Part shown: piece by piece, positions 12,661 to 25,349 of the stretch
Layout: each line of letters begins with the position of its first letter
How positions within the stretch are numbered: position 1 is the first letter of the stretch
Origin: Neocallimastix lanati (nom. inval.)
Taxonomy: Eukaryota; Neocallimastigomycota; Neocallimastigomycetes; Neocallimastigales; Neocallimastigaceae
NCBI GenBank assembly: GCA_016946835.1
Contig: JACVTC010000052.1
Location: forward strand, 165,001 to 229,000
DNA length: 64,000 bases
Direction of reading: 5' to 3'
Notes under the pieces: model-generated
Database searches by the model: none
Told to the model about the DNA's origin: nothing
Seen by the model: the letters and a program-made list of their open reading frames with translations, nothing else
Position numbers and translations under genes: made by a program

Positions 12661-13050
12661 TTTAATATAACCAAAAATAAAATAATTAAAAATATAAAAA
12701 GAAAAAATTTTAATAAATAAAACTTCCTAAAATAGAAATTGTTAATCATTAAAAAAAAATGAAAAATTAAAAAAAATAAAAAGAAAAAAACATTTTATAT
12801 ATAATTTTATTAACACAATTATTGAAAAATTATAAAGTAAAATTCATAATTAAATATTATATAATATATATAAATATATAAATTATAATTATTTATTTTG
12901 TATATAGCATGTAAAAATTTTTAAATTACCATAAAAAATTTTATCAATAAAAGTTGCCAAAAATATTATAACAACTGTTATTTTTTTAAAATTCTGAATA
13001 GTAATAGAAAAGTATAAAAGATTATCTATTTTTTTATTATGAAAATAAAT

Positions 13051-13085
<35 letters not shown>

Positions 13086-15865
13086 TTAAGCTGATCCCAT
13101 TTTCTATATTTTAATTTTTTTTTAACATTAACAATTAATAATAATAATTGAAAATAAAAACAAAACAAAAAAAATCAAGTTTATTTAATTAATATTAAAC
13201 TTACCAAATATGGAAATTTATCAAATGAATTAAATGAAGAATAATAAATTAAAAAATTGAAAATTTTATAAATTAAAAAATATTTTAACAAATTTTTTAT
13301 TTGATAAAGATAATTTTTTATTTATTTATTTTTATTTATATTCATTTACATTTATTTATATTTATTTATATTTTTTTATATAAATGTATATATTTGTATA
13401 TTATTAATATATAGATATATATTTTTTCTTGTATTAATAATAATAAGTTGAATATTTAAAAAGAACATATTTATATACTAAATAAATTATATTTCAGTTC
13501 ATTGTAAAATAAATAATCTCAAAAATATTTAAAAAATTATAATATTTAATTATTTTCTGATACATTTAAACATTATTGGGTAATTAATCATTAAAAATCT
13601 GTTAAAAATGAATTTTATAAATATTGATAAATTTCATTTTCCTTCATTTTTTTTCATTTACATATATATATATTTTACTTTTACCCTTTTGATCCTTTTA
13701 TTATTTTTTTATTTTTATTTATATTTGTTATTATTGTTAATTACAAAAAAAAATTATTATTTCATTTTATTTCATCGTTTTTATTAATAATAAATAAAAA
13801 AAAAAATATTAAAAATATAATGATTAAAAGAAAAGAAAAAAAAAATTAGTTGTATTACATTAATTGTAAAATGTACAAAGATATAAAATTTTATTACTAA
13901 ATAAATGAATAAATCAGTAATTATTTAAAACTTTAATAAATAAAAAAGTGGATTATTTTAATTAAAAAAATAAGATAAAAAAAAAGGCCGTATTTATTCA
14001 AAAATAGATAAATAATTTATTCCCTTTCTAGCAATAATATATATAAATTAAAAATAATTGAATAATAAATAATAAATAATAAATAATAATTAATAATTAT
14101 TAAATAAATAATTAATAATAAAAATGATTATTATTAAAGTCTACTTTATATAAAATTTATCATACCAAAAAAAAAAAAAATAATAATAAATTCTATAAAT
14201 TTAGAATAATATAATATTAAATAAATATAAAAAATTATTTATGTTTCAAAATTGAATATATATTATTTAGTAAATCTAAATTTAATATATATAAAAAGTT
14301 AAAGTATTATATTAGAAACTTATATATATATTTTTATATAAAAAACCATTACAATACGAAAGTTAATAAGGAAAAGTTTTTTTTTTTTTTTAATGTTTAT
14401 AATATATTTATATATATATAAATTTGACCAAGTTTTAATAAAAACAGAAACGGAAGCAAAAACAAACAAACAAACATACAAACAAAAAAAAAAAAAAAAA
14501 TAAAGAAAATTATTTTTCTTTTAAGGAATAAAAAAATTTAAATATTTATTAATATAATGTTATGATGAATCTGAATAATAAATATAATAAATAATGTTTA
14601 GATTTTATTATTATTTTTATTTATACTTATTAATACTTATTTATTAATAGTTATTTATTATTATTATTAATTATTATTTATTATTATTGTTATTTATTAT
14701 TTATTATTATTTATTATAATTTTTATTTATTCTTATTAATAATTATTAATAATTATTATTATTAATTACTATTTATTATTATTATTTAATATTATTTATT
14801 ATTTATTGTAATTTATTATTATAATTATTAATAATTATATTTTTTTTCCTTTAAAATTTTTTTTATATAAAAATAAATTTTATAATATAGAATAATAGGT
14901 AGTTCCAGAATAACTATATTTGATGAAGGATAGAATTAATGGACTGTTAAAATATTAGTTCAATAATTCAATTTTATTGATAATTAACAATTTTTTTTTT
15001 TATTTTTCAATAATTCAATTTTATAAATAATTAACAATTTTTTTTTATTTTTTTTTATTTATTATAAATTAATATAATTTTATTATTAATTAAAATCATA
15101 ATATTGTTAATTTATATCATTTTATTATTAATTTATTTAATTTTGATTATTAATTAATAGTATCATTTTGATGTAATTATATTCGAATTAAATGTATTAA
15201 AAATAATTTTTAATAATTGTTAATATATATATATATATTAGTAGATAAATAGAGAACACTTTAAAAAAAAAAAATTAATAGATAAAAATTAATAGATAAA
15301 TTTTTTTTTTTTTTTTTTTTTTTTTAAAGTGGCAGGCTTCAAATTTAATAGTTTTAATTCTATTTCAATTAAAAATATTAAAATTTTAATAGGTATTATA
15401 AAAATATTTACTTAATGATAAATTCATAGGGTTCCAAGTTTATAGTATTAAATTATTCAGAACATGTGTTAAAATGAAAAAAAAAAAAAAAATTATTTTA
15501 AGAGGAATTTTCTGATGTAGCAATAAATAGTTAAGATGACTATTTTTTAAAGAATTTCTATTGAATCAAAAATATTTTTTTTATTATTTTTCTGTAATAT
15601 CTTTAATATTCTAATCTGTAAATAGTAAAGTAACTATTATTTACTTTATGCTTTATATATTAAAAAAAAAAAGTGAACTATACTGGCATCATTTTTATTC
15701 TACTATATTAATAAAAAAAAATGTTTATATAATATTATATGATACTTTAAATAAAAATTAAATAATTATGTTATTATAAATAAACGATCAAACAAGGTTG
15801 ATATATGAATTAAATTATATAAAAAAAAAAAAACAATTTTTGTATTTTTTGTATTTAATAAAAAC

Positions 15866-15920
<55 letters not shown>

Positions 15921-16574
15921 TTATTATTATTATTATTGTTATTGTTATTATTATTATTATTATTTAATATTATTAAATAATTTAACAATTTAATAATAAT
16001 TAAAGTTCTGTATAAAAAAAAAAAAAAAAAAAATTAAAAGTTTCATATAATAATATCAATGATTATATAAATTTTAATTAATCAAAATTTATTTTATTAG
16101 AAATAGGAAATATTATTTTTCTACATAACTAATGTTTTTCGATGCGAAAAATTATAGAAAATAATAAAATTATTGATAATATTATTAATAATTGTTTCAA
16201 TTAAAATTATAAAATATTGAAATAATTAATATATATTAATATGATAAGAAATTTTTAATAATAATAGAATAAAAAAAAATTTTAATATTTATTTATTTAT
16301 TTTTTCTTTTTTTTTTTTTAATTGTATTTTATTGTAACAAAACAATTTTAAAAATTTCAAATAATAATAATACCGACGATAACAAGAATTTTAATTAATC
16401 AAAATGAATTTATTAAAAATATAAAATAAATATTATTATTAAACTAATATTTTTAGATACCATATATTATAGAGTAAATAATATTGTGGAATATATAATT
16501 CGTTAAAATTAAATATAAGTGATATACTAAGAAAAGGTTTTACTCATCCTTTAAAATCACCTACATGTTATTCT

Positions 16575-16618
<44 letters not shown>

Positions 16619-17450
16619 AGAAGAAAGATAATAATAGTTTAGAACAGTGCAAAGGTTATAAAAAAATTTAATGAAATCATCATTTATTTTTATATTTTTT
16701 GCCACTTATTTTAAATATTCTCGATCATATATATGGTAAAAATTATTTTACTAAAATCAGTTTTTTTTTTTTTTTTTTTTTTTTTTTTGTTCTACTTATA
16801 ATTTATTTACTAAAAAAAAAAAAGCACAGTTCCAAAAAAAAAAAAAATATTTAAAGAAATGTTATATTCATAAAAATATTAAGGATGTCTAACCCTATCA
16901 TTAAAAATATAATGTAATTATTGCGGAAGGTATGTAATTTTTTATTCTTTAATAGTGCAAAGATTTACAAATCAATGACGACATTATTGACATCCCTTTT
17001 TCCAAGAATATGATAACAAACTTACCTATCGACAATTAAGTTAAAAATGGAAAGTCTGATAGTTTATTCTGTAGATGGGATCATAAAAGAAATGTAATAC
17101 TTAATAATAATGAAAAAACTTTTTTAGGTATTTTATATATATATATATAAAGATTCCAATTTTTATCGGCTAATATGATTTCTTTTTTATTGATGAAATT
17201 ACTGAAAGTTATGAAAGGATAAGGAAACCTGTTGAAAACATTCAACTTTATTTTAGTCTAAATAACATAACCAAATAAGGTTTTATTTCTTTAAACTTAT
17301 TATTTTTTTTTATTTGAAAGGGGAAATGAATAAATGTAAATATGATTTTTTATAATAATTAAATTTAATATATATTCCAAATATATATATATAATCTTTA
17401 AGACATATTATTCTAAAAAAAAAAAAAAAAAAAAAAAGTAATATGAAAAC
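12661..17450. other. Gene-free AT-rich DNA
   Basis: Nearly 5 kb without any credible gene. It contains (TTTA)n near 13050-13086, an (ATT)n array at about 15868-15962, T runs near 16578-16614 and 16762-16788, and many A runs. From about 16540 the composition becomes slightly less extreme (16880-17100), which may mark a very old degenerate insertion, but I can read no protein from it. Confidence 0.6.
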
Positions 17451-17499
17451 TGGTTGATCATAGGAGAATTCGAAGAACCGAAGAAAAATTAATACTTGA

Positions 17500-19335
17500 A
17501 ATTTTTGGTGGCAGGGTTTGAATTGATAAATCTGAAAGAAATTATGGTCTTCTCCTTCAGCCTTGACGCTCTCGGTTAGTTTGCACTTATACCGTCAGAA
17601 TAGCAATCCTTATCATATGTTAGCTCTATAGGCATAATTTCTGTAAAGAGAGCTGCAGATCACACCAATGACGTTTTAAAATAATCACCAGAAATGATTT
17701 GGATCTTAAACAAAATATCCCGTTCCTTTTTATAAATTAAATTAATAATGTCTGTATCTCTTCCACCAAGAAGGAAGATGTATAACTGGTACCACGTCAC
17801 ATATATATTTACACGCTCATTATTCAGAAAATTACTTAGATTAACTCGATTTTCACCAATTGAACTATTCACTACAATGTTAGTAATGATACTATTATTT
17901 TCACGATCATTAATATTAATATTCCTATTTTCTCTATCTTACTAATACTATTATTAACAGTATTATTTCTATTGCTATTTTTATTAATATTATATACTTC
18001 GCTACTATTGTCAGAATCTGTACTTTATTTATATCTGTGACAACAGTGTTTACATTACTACTTGATATTGGACAATATTTAGAAATAATATAAAATTTTT
18101 CATAGATAATTTCAATATCCTTAAAATATTTCATTCGAAATTCACGGAAAGATAATATTTAGTAAATCTAATGTTCCAATCAAGGATTACTATTTTTTCT
18201 ATAACAACATGGACACCATTCAGGACAGTCTTCTTCAATCATTTTGGCATTTTTTGGCAGCATAAGCATCGAATTTATATCCATATTTGGCACGAAGTAC
18301 CCATCGGAAGTCAACACTAAATTCAGGATACTTTAAGTTAAGCTTTAGGTTGTCTCTAGTTTAATAAGCTTTAGCCTTGATTGATTTTCCTACCAATTCT
18401 AATCCATGAAATAGGTGAACCATTAATTGAAAGAATAAATCAGTTATCTAGGTTACTGTCGGTTAACTTATCTTGTAAATCAGAGATACTCATGTTAAAA
18501 TCTCCAAGACGAATAGATGGATAATTAGTGTGATTCTGAAGCCATGTGAAAAACTTCAGCGAATGCATATCGGACTTGTAATGAGTGTTTCTCAGTTGAG
18601 AATATAGACATTACCTACAAAACACTTAGAGTGATTCCATAGACCACAGGTTGTTAAAGAAACAAGATGAGTATAGGAATTATCTTCAAGTACTGCTTGA
18701 CATAAAACATGATACTCAAGATAAAAACCTCCGCATCCTGGAGTATTTGGATCCATTCTTTTCTGGATATATTTGTAGTTGGGAAGTGTTACTTTACATG
18801 GATTTCTAGCATCATTGGTACTATTACCTGTTTCCTTGAAAACATAAGTATAATGATTAAAAAACTGTGTTGAAGTACTCAATACTATCCCTTTGATATA
18901 TTTGGGAGAATTGAGTTCATTTATAACATTTACTAAATTAGTTTTGTTAGGATTTGTTGAGTTTATATTATTAGAGGTATTATTAGATATTAAATTTTGT
19001 TTTAAATGCTTAAAAGAAACCTTATGATTACATTTAGAACATCTACAATATGAAATTTTAACTCCTGATATTGCTTTTTTGAAATATTTTTACAAATTTC
19101 GAGTGGTTGAAATTTAGAGTGTAAACTTTAATCCTGAAGAAAACTATCAATGAATTTAATAATTCTTTTCATTGATAAAATATTATTCTTGAATTTTTTT
19201 TGCATCTAGAATGAATAAATTCCTTCATTTTAGCATTGATCCATAAGTGTATACCACACATAAAAATCAACCTTAGATGTTCATAATAGCGAGAACTTTG
19301 GTGAAATATCTTTTAGGTAATGAAAAACAATTTAT
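17500..19335 (-). mobile_element. Degraded LINE (non-LTR) remnant: zinc module and endonuclease joined to the C-terminal domain, RT region missing
   Basis: Read on the minus strand from 19.1 kb downward. First comes a zinc-ribbon-like stretch (YCRCSKCNHKVSFKHLKQNL, about 18990-19050), open through 18592 and on to about 18440. It contains the endonuclease/exonuclease/phosphatase motif RLGDFNMS at about 18490-18515. The reading then passes, with frame changes, into a segment matching the C-terminal domain of the LINE at 38.6-41.4 kb: KYPEFSVDFRWVLRAKYGYK (about 18270-18335), then EEDCPEWCPCCYRK, then FRMKYFKDIEIIYEKF (about 18090-18140) and YIFLLGG (about 17760-17785). No reverse transcriptase motif lies between the endonuclease and C-terminal parts, so the middle has been deleted. 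At least three frame breaks show it is dead. It belongs to a different, older subfamily from the LINEs near 31.5 and 40 kb. Confidence 0.75.
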
Positions 19336-19378
19336 TAATTGATAAAATTAAATTTAATATAAATTAAAATATTAAAAA

Positions 19379-19860
19379 CTAAAAAATATAAATATAAATA
19401 AAAAATAAAAAATAAAAAAAATAATAATAATTAAAAATAATATGAATTTTTTTCTGTTGTTGTGTATTTTTCAATTTAAGTAAAATAAACAATTTGTATA
19501 TTTTGTTAAAATGAAATAAACTTTTTGTGTTTTGTTCTTTTGAATTTTTGTTTTTCTTTTCGATTAATAAGACTCTGTATAATGTAATAATTTTCGGTAA
19601 AATAATCATATAATAACTAAAGTGTAAAGGTAAATAAAATGTTAGTAGTGAAAAACTATAAAAAGATTCCCATCCATTAAATAAAGCCTTAAACACAAAC
19701 TTTAGAGTGAATCAATCTCCAACATTTCCATTTTACAATAGCTACATGAGTTTAAATAATACTTTCAAAAAATAAAAAATTGCAATAAACTCAATACAAT
19801 GATAATATATAAAAACTACATGATATTATTAATTATACAACTCCAATGTATCCAGTCTAA
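19379..19860. other. AT-rich DNA with a 19-bp motif shared with the 41.6-kb LINE
   Basis: An open frame at 19379-19696 (-) is low-complexity at its C-terminal half and is not convincing as a gene. The 19-bp string TTTAGAGTGAATCAATCTC at 19701-19719 recurs exactly at 41657-41675, upstream of the intact LINE ORF. Since the endonuclease remnant also lies just downstream of it on the minus strand, this may be LINE 5' leader sequence. Confidence 0.4.
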
Positions 19861-20075
19861 AACAATATAAACATCAGGTTCTCTTTCTACGGGGTTTTCA
19901 ATATTCCATATATTTACTCTCTTCGTACTAGAAACCACTTAAGAAAGGATAATCATCGATTATCATCAGAATTACGGAATATTATAATTAGTACATCTGA
20001 TATAGGTCCTTTTCCTTCAACACTCGATGGACCTTGAAAAACAGTCCATTTCATTAAGATTTTTTAAAGGTCGTC
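19860..20075 (-). pseudogene. Decayed coding block, family unknown
   Basis: A GC-richer island whose minus strand reads open in two successive frames with normal composition (FQGPSSVEGKGPISDVLIII, then KRVNIWNIENPVEREPDVYI). It lies upstream, in minus orientation, of the degraded LINE and could be the LINE's amino-terminal region or another dead ORF. I do not recognise the protein. Confidence 0.3.
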
Positions 20076-21035
20076 ATATATAAATTTATTTCATTTATTA
20101 TTATTACTATTACTATTATTATTATTATTATTATTATTATTAGTACTACTACTATTATTATAATTATTATTATAATAGTAATAATAAATAATAATATAAA
20201 TATATAAGAAAAAAGGGTTAAATAAAAATTTAGATAAATAAATTTTATAGAAAACAGTTAATTCAAAGCTTTATGTTTTATAAATTATGAAATATATAAG
20301 AAAAATTGAATTCATGTTAATTTTACAATAAATAAATATTTTCTATAAAATTATACTTAAAATGAATATACTATATATATATATCAATTATTCTTTATAA
20401 TAACCTTAATTTAAATGCCATATAACCATTCAAGTCTATCTCTTGCTACTATTTCTTCCTTTTCTCTTGAAATCAATTTAATTTGGGAAAAGTAAATTTT
20501 TATTATGATTATAAAACTTAAAAACAATAAAAATAAAAATTTAAATGTAAATTTAATTTAAATATAAATTTAATTTAAATATATATTAATATTAAAATAA
20601 ATATAGGAATAAATAAATAAATAATAAATAAATAAATAAATAAAATACAAAAAATATTTTTTTACAAATTAATGTATACGTCAAAATTACATCAATATCC
20701 GGAATTTGATTCGGTTATAATACCATGCAATAAAAATAATTAGTTTAGTCTTCCATTCTAAATGATGGAAAGCGAAAACTTTAAACTAAAAAAAAATTAT
20801 ATTACAATATTAAAAAAATAAATACAAAAGTGTTATACATTAATTTTTTTTTTTTTTAAATTATTTGATTTTTTTATTAAATTATTTTATTGTTTTTATA
20901 AATACAGTATAAAATATTAAATACATGCATTATTTATATTTCTATTTATAATGTTATTTGAAATATTATTTATAATGTATTGATTTATATAATCTTCTTT
21001 TGCCAGTATTGACAAATGTAAATATATATTTATAT

Positions 21036-21073
<38 letters not shown>

Positions 21074-21111
21074 TTTTGTTTTGCTTTATTTTTGGATCAA
21101 AGGTTAATTCT
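20076..21111. other. AT-rich intergenic DNA
   Basis: An (ATT)n-like tract sits at about 20098-20180, AAAT repeats around 20610-20640 and a T run at about 21040-21072, just downstream of the quinone reductase stop. No gene is visible. Confidence 0.6.
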
Positions 21112-21666
21112 TTAAGCATTAATTTTATCGGCTAATTGTTTAGCATGCTTTTCCAAACTGTCAATCATGGCCTTGTATTCTTCTGGTTTATCCTTAATAA
21201 AGAAAGTTAAACCTCCAGTAGCTACGAAACCTTCCCATTTCATACTACATAAATTGGCTAATTGATGGAAACCTTTAGTGTAATCCTCAATGGTATAGCT
21301 TTGAATACCTCCTTCTTTGTATGCATCAAGTGGAGCACCAGTTGTTAAAGATACAATTAATTTTTTATCCTTAAGTGCTTTACCTGTAGAACCATAGGCA
21401 TAACCATGTTCAAGAACATCTTCAAACCATTTTCTTAATAAAGATGGTGCATTATACCAGTACATTGGAAATTGAAAAACAACAACATCAGCCTTGTTTA
21501 ATTTTTCTTGTTCAGCCTTTACATTAATTTTGCTGTCAGGATAAAGCTTATAAATTTCATCATATTCAGTATCAATGTTGAATTTTTTGTATGCTTCAAT
21601 GATAGTTTTATTACCAAAAGATTGTTCAATATTTGGATGAGCAATAATATAAAGAACCTTTGTCAT
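21112..21666 (-). CDS. Flavodoxin-fold NAD(P)H dehydrogenase (quinone)
   Basis: Probably a flavin-dependent cytosolic NAD(P)H:quinone oxidoreductase that reduces quinones or other electrophiles by two electrons, belonging to the bacterial YwrO/KefF/MdaB-like group. The protein is 184 aa in one exon, a normal length for the family. It opens with the first beta strand and flavin loop (KVLYIIAHPN, residues 3-12). The family signature FPMYWYNAPSLLRKWFEDV is at 66-84, a TTGAP flavin-contact loop at 108-112 and a glycine-rich FVATGG near 147-152. The start ATG is the only sensible one. There is no signal peptide or membrane segment. The sequence style and lack of introns fit acquisition from bacteria, which is common in gut fungi, but I have not tested this. 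The exact subfamily and physiological substrate are unknown. Confidence 0.88.
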   Translation of the reverse strand: MTKVLYIIAHPNIEQSFGNKTIIEAYKKFNIDTEYDEIYKLYPDSKINVKAEQEKLNKADVVVFQFPMYWYNAPSLLRKWFEDVLEHGYAYGSTGKALKDKKLIVSLTTGAPLDAYKEGGIQSYTIEDYTKGFHQLANLCSMKWEGFVATGGLTFFIKDKPEEYKAMIDSLEKHAKQLADKINA

Positions 21667-23509
21667 TTTGCAATGCTTTGATTTTTTTTAAAGTACTATT
21701 AATTAAAGATAATATATATTTTTTTTATATATTTAATTTTTTTTTTTTTTTTTTAGTTTTTTTTTTATAAGAGTAAAAAAGTTTGATATTTATAGTTCCT
21801 TCAAATACATATTTTATTTAACATTACATACGGAAAAAAGTCCGATTACCCGTATTATTTAATGAAATAAAAAAAAAAAAAAAAATAAATTAGATATTAA
21901 TAATATTGTGGCTTTAAAAATAAAAATAATAAATAAAAATTTAATTATATATAAAAAAACATATATTATCTTTAATTAATTAAAAAAAATTTTTTTTTAT
22001 AATTAATTAAAATTACTCATTCTTTAAATTACTCATACTTAATATAATTAACTATTTAAATCATATAAATTTTAATTAAACTTATATTTTACCATATATT
22101 AATAATATATTAACTAGTATTACTTTGCCATTTGGAAAATAAAAGGTATAGTAGCTTAATTAATTATATTAACCAGTATTACATTGTCATTTGGAAAATA
22201 AAGGTATAGTAGCTTAATTAAATTATATTACTATAGTACTTGTAATACTAACTATAAATGAGTAATAAGTATATAAATAAACTTTTAAAAAATAAATAAA
22301 TAAGTGATAAGTAAATAAATAAATAGTGTTTACTTCAAAAGTAATTTCTTATTTCCAAGGTTGTATATATACTTATCAATATCAATATTTAATATTTATT
22401 AATATTTTATTTTGTTCAAGTGAACTTTATTGACTTTAAAATTATAATTTATTTTTTATTAATAATAATCATAAATGTAAATTTATTCAATTATAAAGTA
22501 ATTAATATTTAACAATTACTATCTCTGAAGTATCTTAATAATTCTTTAATAAGTTAAAAAAAAAAAAAAAAAAAAAAAAACACAATTATAATAAACTAAT
22601 ATCTATTATTGATATTAGATTTTTTTTTTTTAATTTGATAATCAATAAAATATAATATACATAGACACACACATAATAAGTACCCATCTACCATTAATAC
22701 CCTAACAGTTATTACTGTAAGTGTGATAATATATGACATACGACATACTAATACAGAGTCACCTATCACAGCACGTCTTTACACGTCTTCAAAAGTGTGA
22801 GTCGAACCTTGGTTTGATTATTAATAATATGTAAAATTTTTGATTATTAGTCGTAATATAAAAAATAAAAAAAATAATAAAACAATATTTAAAAAATAAA
22901 AAATTATGATAAATTATTTTCATCTATTTTATTATTATTATTTTTTTTATATTTATAATTCATATTGTTTATTTTATTTTGTTTTATCTTTTTTATTGGT
23001 TATTTTATTTTTTTTTTTTTATTTATTTATTGTTTATTTTATTTTATTTTATTTTATTTTTTTTTAATATTGCTTATCCTATTTTATTTTTTTTATTTTA
23101 TTGTTTATCTTATTTGAAATTTATATATACATTTTGTTTAAATATTATTCATATCATTTGTATTAATTAATAACCAATTTATATAATTACTGAAATAAAA
23201 TATTACATTTTTTTTTTTTTTTTTTTTATTATTTCGTAAAAGAAATTAATATAAAATGTTTATTAAATAATAATAGTAATATAATAAATATATATATAAT
23301 AATAAAAAAAATAGTTAATGAAAGAAAATATATATATATAACATATACATTTATTAAATAATATTAATAATAAAATTTATTATTATATAAATATATTCTA
23401 TTAGTTACCATTTATAATATTAAATATTTAAATATAATATTATAAATAAATAAATAACATAAAATAAATATATTGTAATATATATAAGGATGATATAAAA
23501 AAAATAATG
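21667..23509. other. AT-rich intergenic DNA
   Basis: No gene is seen. Two imperfect direct copies of a segment containing ACCAGTATTACATTGTCATTTGG-like sequence lie at about 22110-22165 and 22165-22225 (a tandem duplication of about 60 bp). A less AT-rich patch at 22660-22820 holds short words such as CACGTCTTTACACGTCTTC, but I can identify neither a tRNA nor a protein in it. The short frame at 22979-23170 is low-complexity. Confidence 0.55.
22105..22228. repeat. Tandem duplication of about 60 bp
   Basis: Two near-identical units carry AGTATTAC, TTGCCATTTGGAAAATAAAA or its TTGTCATTTGG variant, then GGTATAGTAGCTTAATTAA. The second copy differs by a few bases. There is no coding content. Confidence 0.6.
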
Positions 23510-23754
23510 TAAGAAATATATATGACACATAATTTGAATATTTTAAAATTATTAAAAAAATTTTTTATTATTATTTTTTATTATTATTTTTTTTCTATTT
23601 AATATTGTTTATTATTTACATGATTATTTCTTATTCAAAAATTTTATTATAATTAATATATATTTATTTATTAATAAATATATAGAATGAACTTTTAATT
23701 TAAATTTATTTAAAGGTATATATAATTATTCATATGAATTTTAAACTCTGTTTT

Positions 23755-23803
23755 CTTCATTATTATTTGTAATATTTTCCTTCATTATTATTTGTAATAT
23801 TTT
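23755..23803. repeat. 25-bp tandem duplication specific to the left GDH arm
   Basis: The unit CTTCATTATTATTTGTAATA (continuing TTTTC) occurs twice here but only once at the corresponding place in the right arm (about 29235-29260). It therefore arose, or was lost, after the gene was duplicated. Confidence 0.85.
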
Positions 23804-23906
23804 AACTTTTTGTTTTCATTAATAAATTAATAAACATTAGTAATGATTTTTAAATTAAGATAGATATGAAATATGAAATGATTAAATTACTTATGATTTA
23901 ATGAAT

Positions 23907-25349
23907 TTACCACCAGTCACCATGAACCTTCATGGCATTAGCAACTTTAAGGAATCCAGTAATGTTAGCTCCTTGAACAAGAGATGGAAGTGGAGAAACG
24001 GTAGCATCAGCTTTGTTGGCAGATGACTTGACATTGGCACCAAGATCTTCACGAGTGTAAGTGGCTGAATTATCAACGGATTCATTGAAGATATTAGTCA
24101 TAATGTTGTTTAATTCTGAATCAACACGTTCTGGAGCCCATGTCATACGTTGTGAATTTTGTGCCATTTCAAGAGCTGAAACGGCAACACCACCTGCATT
24201 AGATGCCTTACCTGGTGAATACCAGAATTGGGCTGTTGGCTTACCAGATTTAAGTGATTCATTGTAAGCAATACGAAGACTTTCCATCTTTTGAACTGCG
24301 GCATCAGTAGATCCCATATTAGATCCTTCGGCAATAATGAAACATCCGGCTTTAACTAAAGCTTCAACATCATCAGCATCATTTTCGTTTTGAGTAGCAC
24401 ATGGAAGGGCAATATCAACCTTTGGAAGATGTTTCCATGGTCTTTCACCTGCTAACCAAGTGAAACGATCATCCTTGATTTCTTCAAGTGATCCTTTTCT
24501 AACTTTAAGTTCTGCAATAGTATCAACATCTTCCTTAGTGAATGGTTTGGAAGCATCCTTAACGATAAGAGCACCACGAGAATCAGATAAAGATAAAACA
24601 ACAGCGCCAAGATCAATTAATTTCTTAGCTGCAAATTGAGCAACATTACCTGAACCGGAGACTGCACAATATTTACCCTTAATATCCTTTCCCATATAAG
24701 TAAGCATGTTTAAGACAAAGTAAATTAAACCATATCCAGTAGCTTCTGGACGAATGAAAGATCCATTAAGACCATAACGAGTATCCTTACCAGTAAGGAC
24801 ACCAAAGTCACGCTTTTGTTGAAGACGTTTGTAAGCACCATATAAGAAACCAATTTCACGACCACCAACACCAATATCACCAGCTGGAACATCAATATCG
24901 GCTCCAATATGACGATGAAGTTCAGTCATGAAAGCTTGACAGAATCTTCTAATTTCATTATCAGACTTATCATGTGGATCGAAGTTAGAACCACCTTTAC
25001 CACCACCAATTGGAAGTCCAGTTAAAGCATTCTTGAAAATTTGTTCAAAACCTAAGAACTTAAGAATAGAAAGATTGACTGAAGGATGGAATCTTAAACC
25101 ACCCTTGTATGGACCAATAGCAGAATTGAATTGAACACGATAACCACGATTAACTCTGGCATTACCCTTATCATCTTCCCAGGTTACACGGAATTGAATA
25201 ACTCTTTCTGGTTCAACAATAACAGGAAGACATCTCTTAAGATCTGGATTCTTTTCGAAAATAGTAGATTCAGTTAAAGATTTGACGATTTCATCACGAG
25301 CTTGTTCGAATTCTGGTTCAAGACCATGAGTAAATTCAAATTCAGACAT
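23907..25349 (-). CDS. GDH1: NADP-dependent glutamate dehydrogenase, copy 1
   Basis: Catalyses reductive amination of 2-oxoglutarate with ammonium and NADPH to glutamate, the main ammonium-assimilating step in fungi. The enzyme is 480 aa, from one exon, slightly longer than typical fungal NADP-GDH (about 450-460 aa) because of tail and loop residues. Substrate-domain motifs are [11 protein letters not shown] and the GLFV active-site signature [14 protein letters not shown], with the active-site lysine at residue 118, followed by [19 protein letters not shown]. The Rossmann loop GSGNVA is at 232-237 and is followed by SLSDSRG, which suits NADP(H). C-ending codons are favoured far above the local A/T bias, suggesting high expression. 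It is divergently oriented to an identical protein at 27684-29126, so the two promoters face each other across about 2.3 kb between start codons. Confidence 0.97.
   Translation of the reverse strand: MSEFEFTHGLEPEFEQARDEIVKSLTESTIFEKNPDLKRCLPVIVEPERVIQFRVTWEDDKGNARVNRGYRVQFNSAIGPYKGGLRFHPSVNLSILKFLGFEQIFKNALTGLPIGGGKGGSNFDPHDKSDNEIRRFCQAFMTELHRHIGADIDVPAGDIGVGGREIGFLYGAYKRLQQKRDFGVLTGKDTRYGLNGSFIRPEATGYGLIYFVLNMLTYMGKDIKGKYCAVSGSGNVAQFAAKKLIDLGAVVLSLSDSRGALIVKDASKPFTKEDVDTIAELKVRKGSLEEIKDDRFTWLAGERPWKHLPKVDIALPCATQNENDADDVEALVKAGCFIIAEGSNMGSTDAAVQKMESLRIAYNESLKSGKPTAQFWYSPGKASNAGGVAVSALEMAQNSQRMTWAPERVDSELNNIMTNIFNESVDNSATYTREDLGANVKSSANKADATVSPLPSLVQGANITGFLKVANAMKVHGDWW

Noticed and set aside
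16920-16962. Tiny intron-like segment (GTATGT...TTTAATAG)
   Set aside because: About 30 nt, shorter than other introns here, with no coding sequence on either side.
22780-22825. Minus-strand GGTTCGACTC resembling a tRNA 3' half
   Set aside because: The neighbouring bases are not complementary and no cloverleaf fits.
24061-24267. Open frames antisense or frame-shifted within the GDH and PRO2 coding regions
   Set aside because: Shadows of strongly biased codon use in the real genes; no independent motifs.
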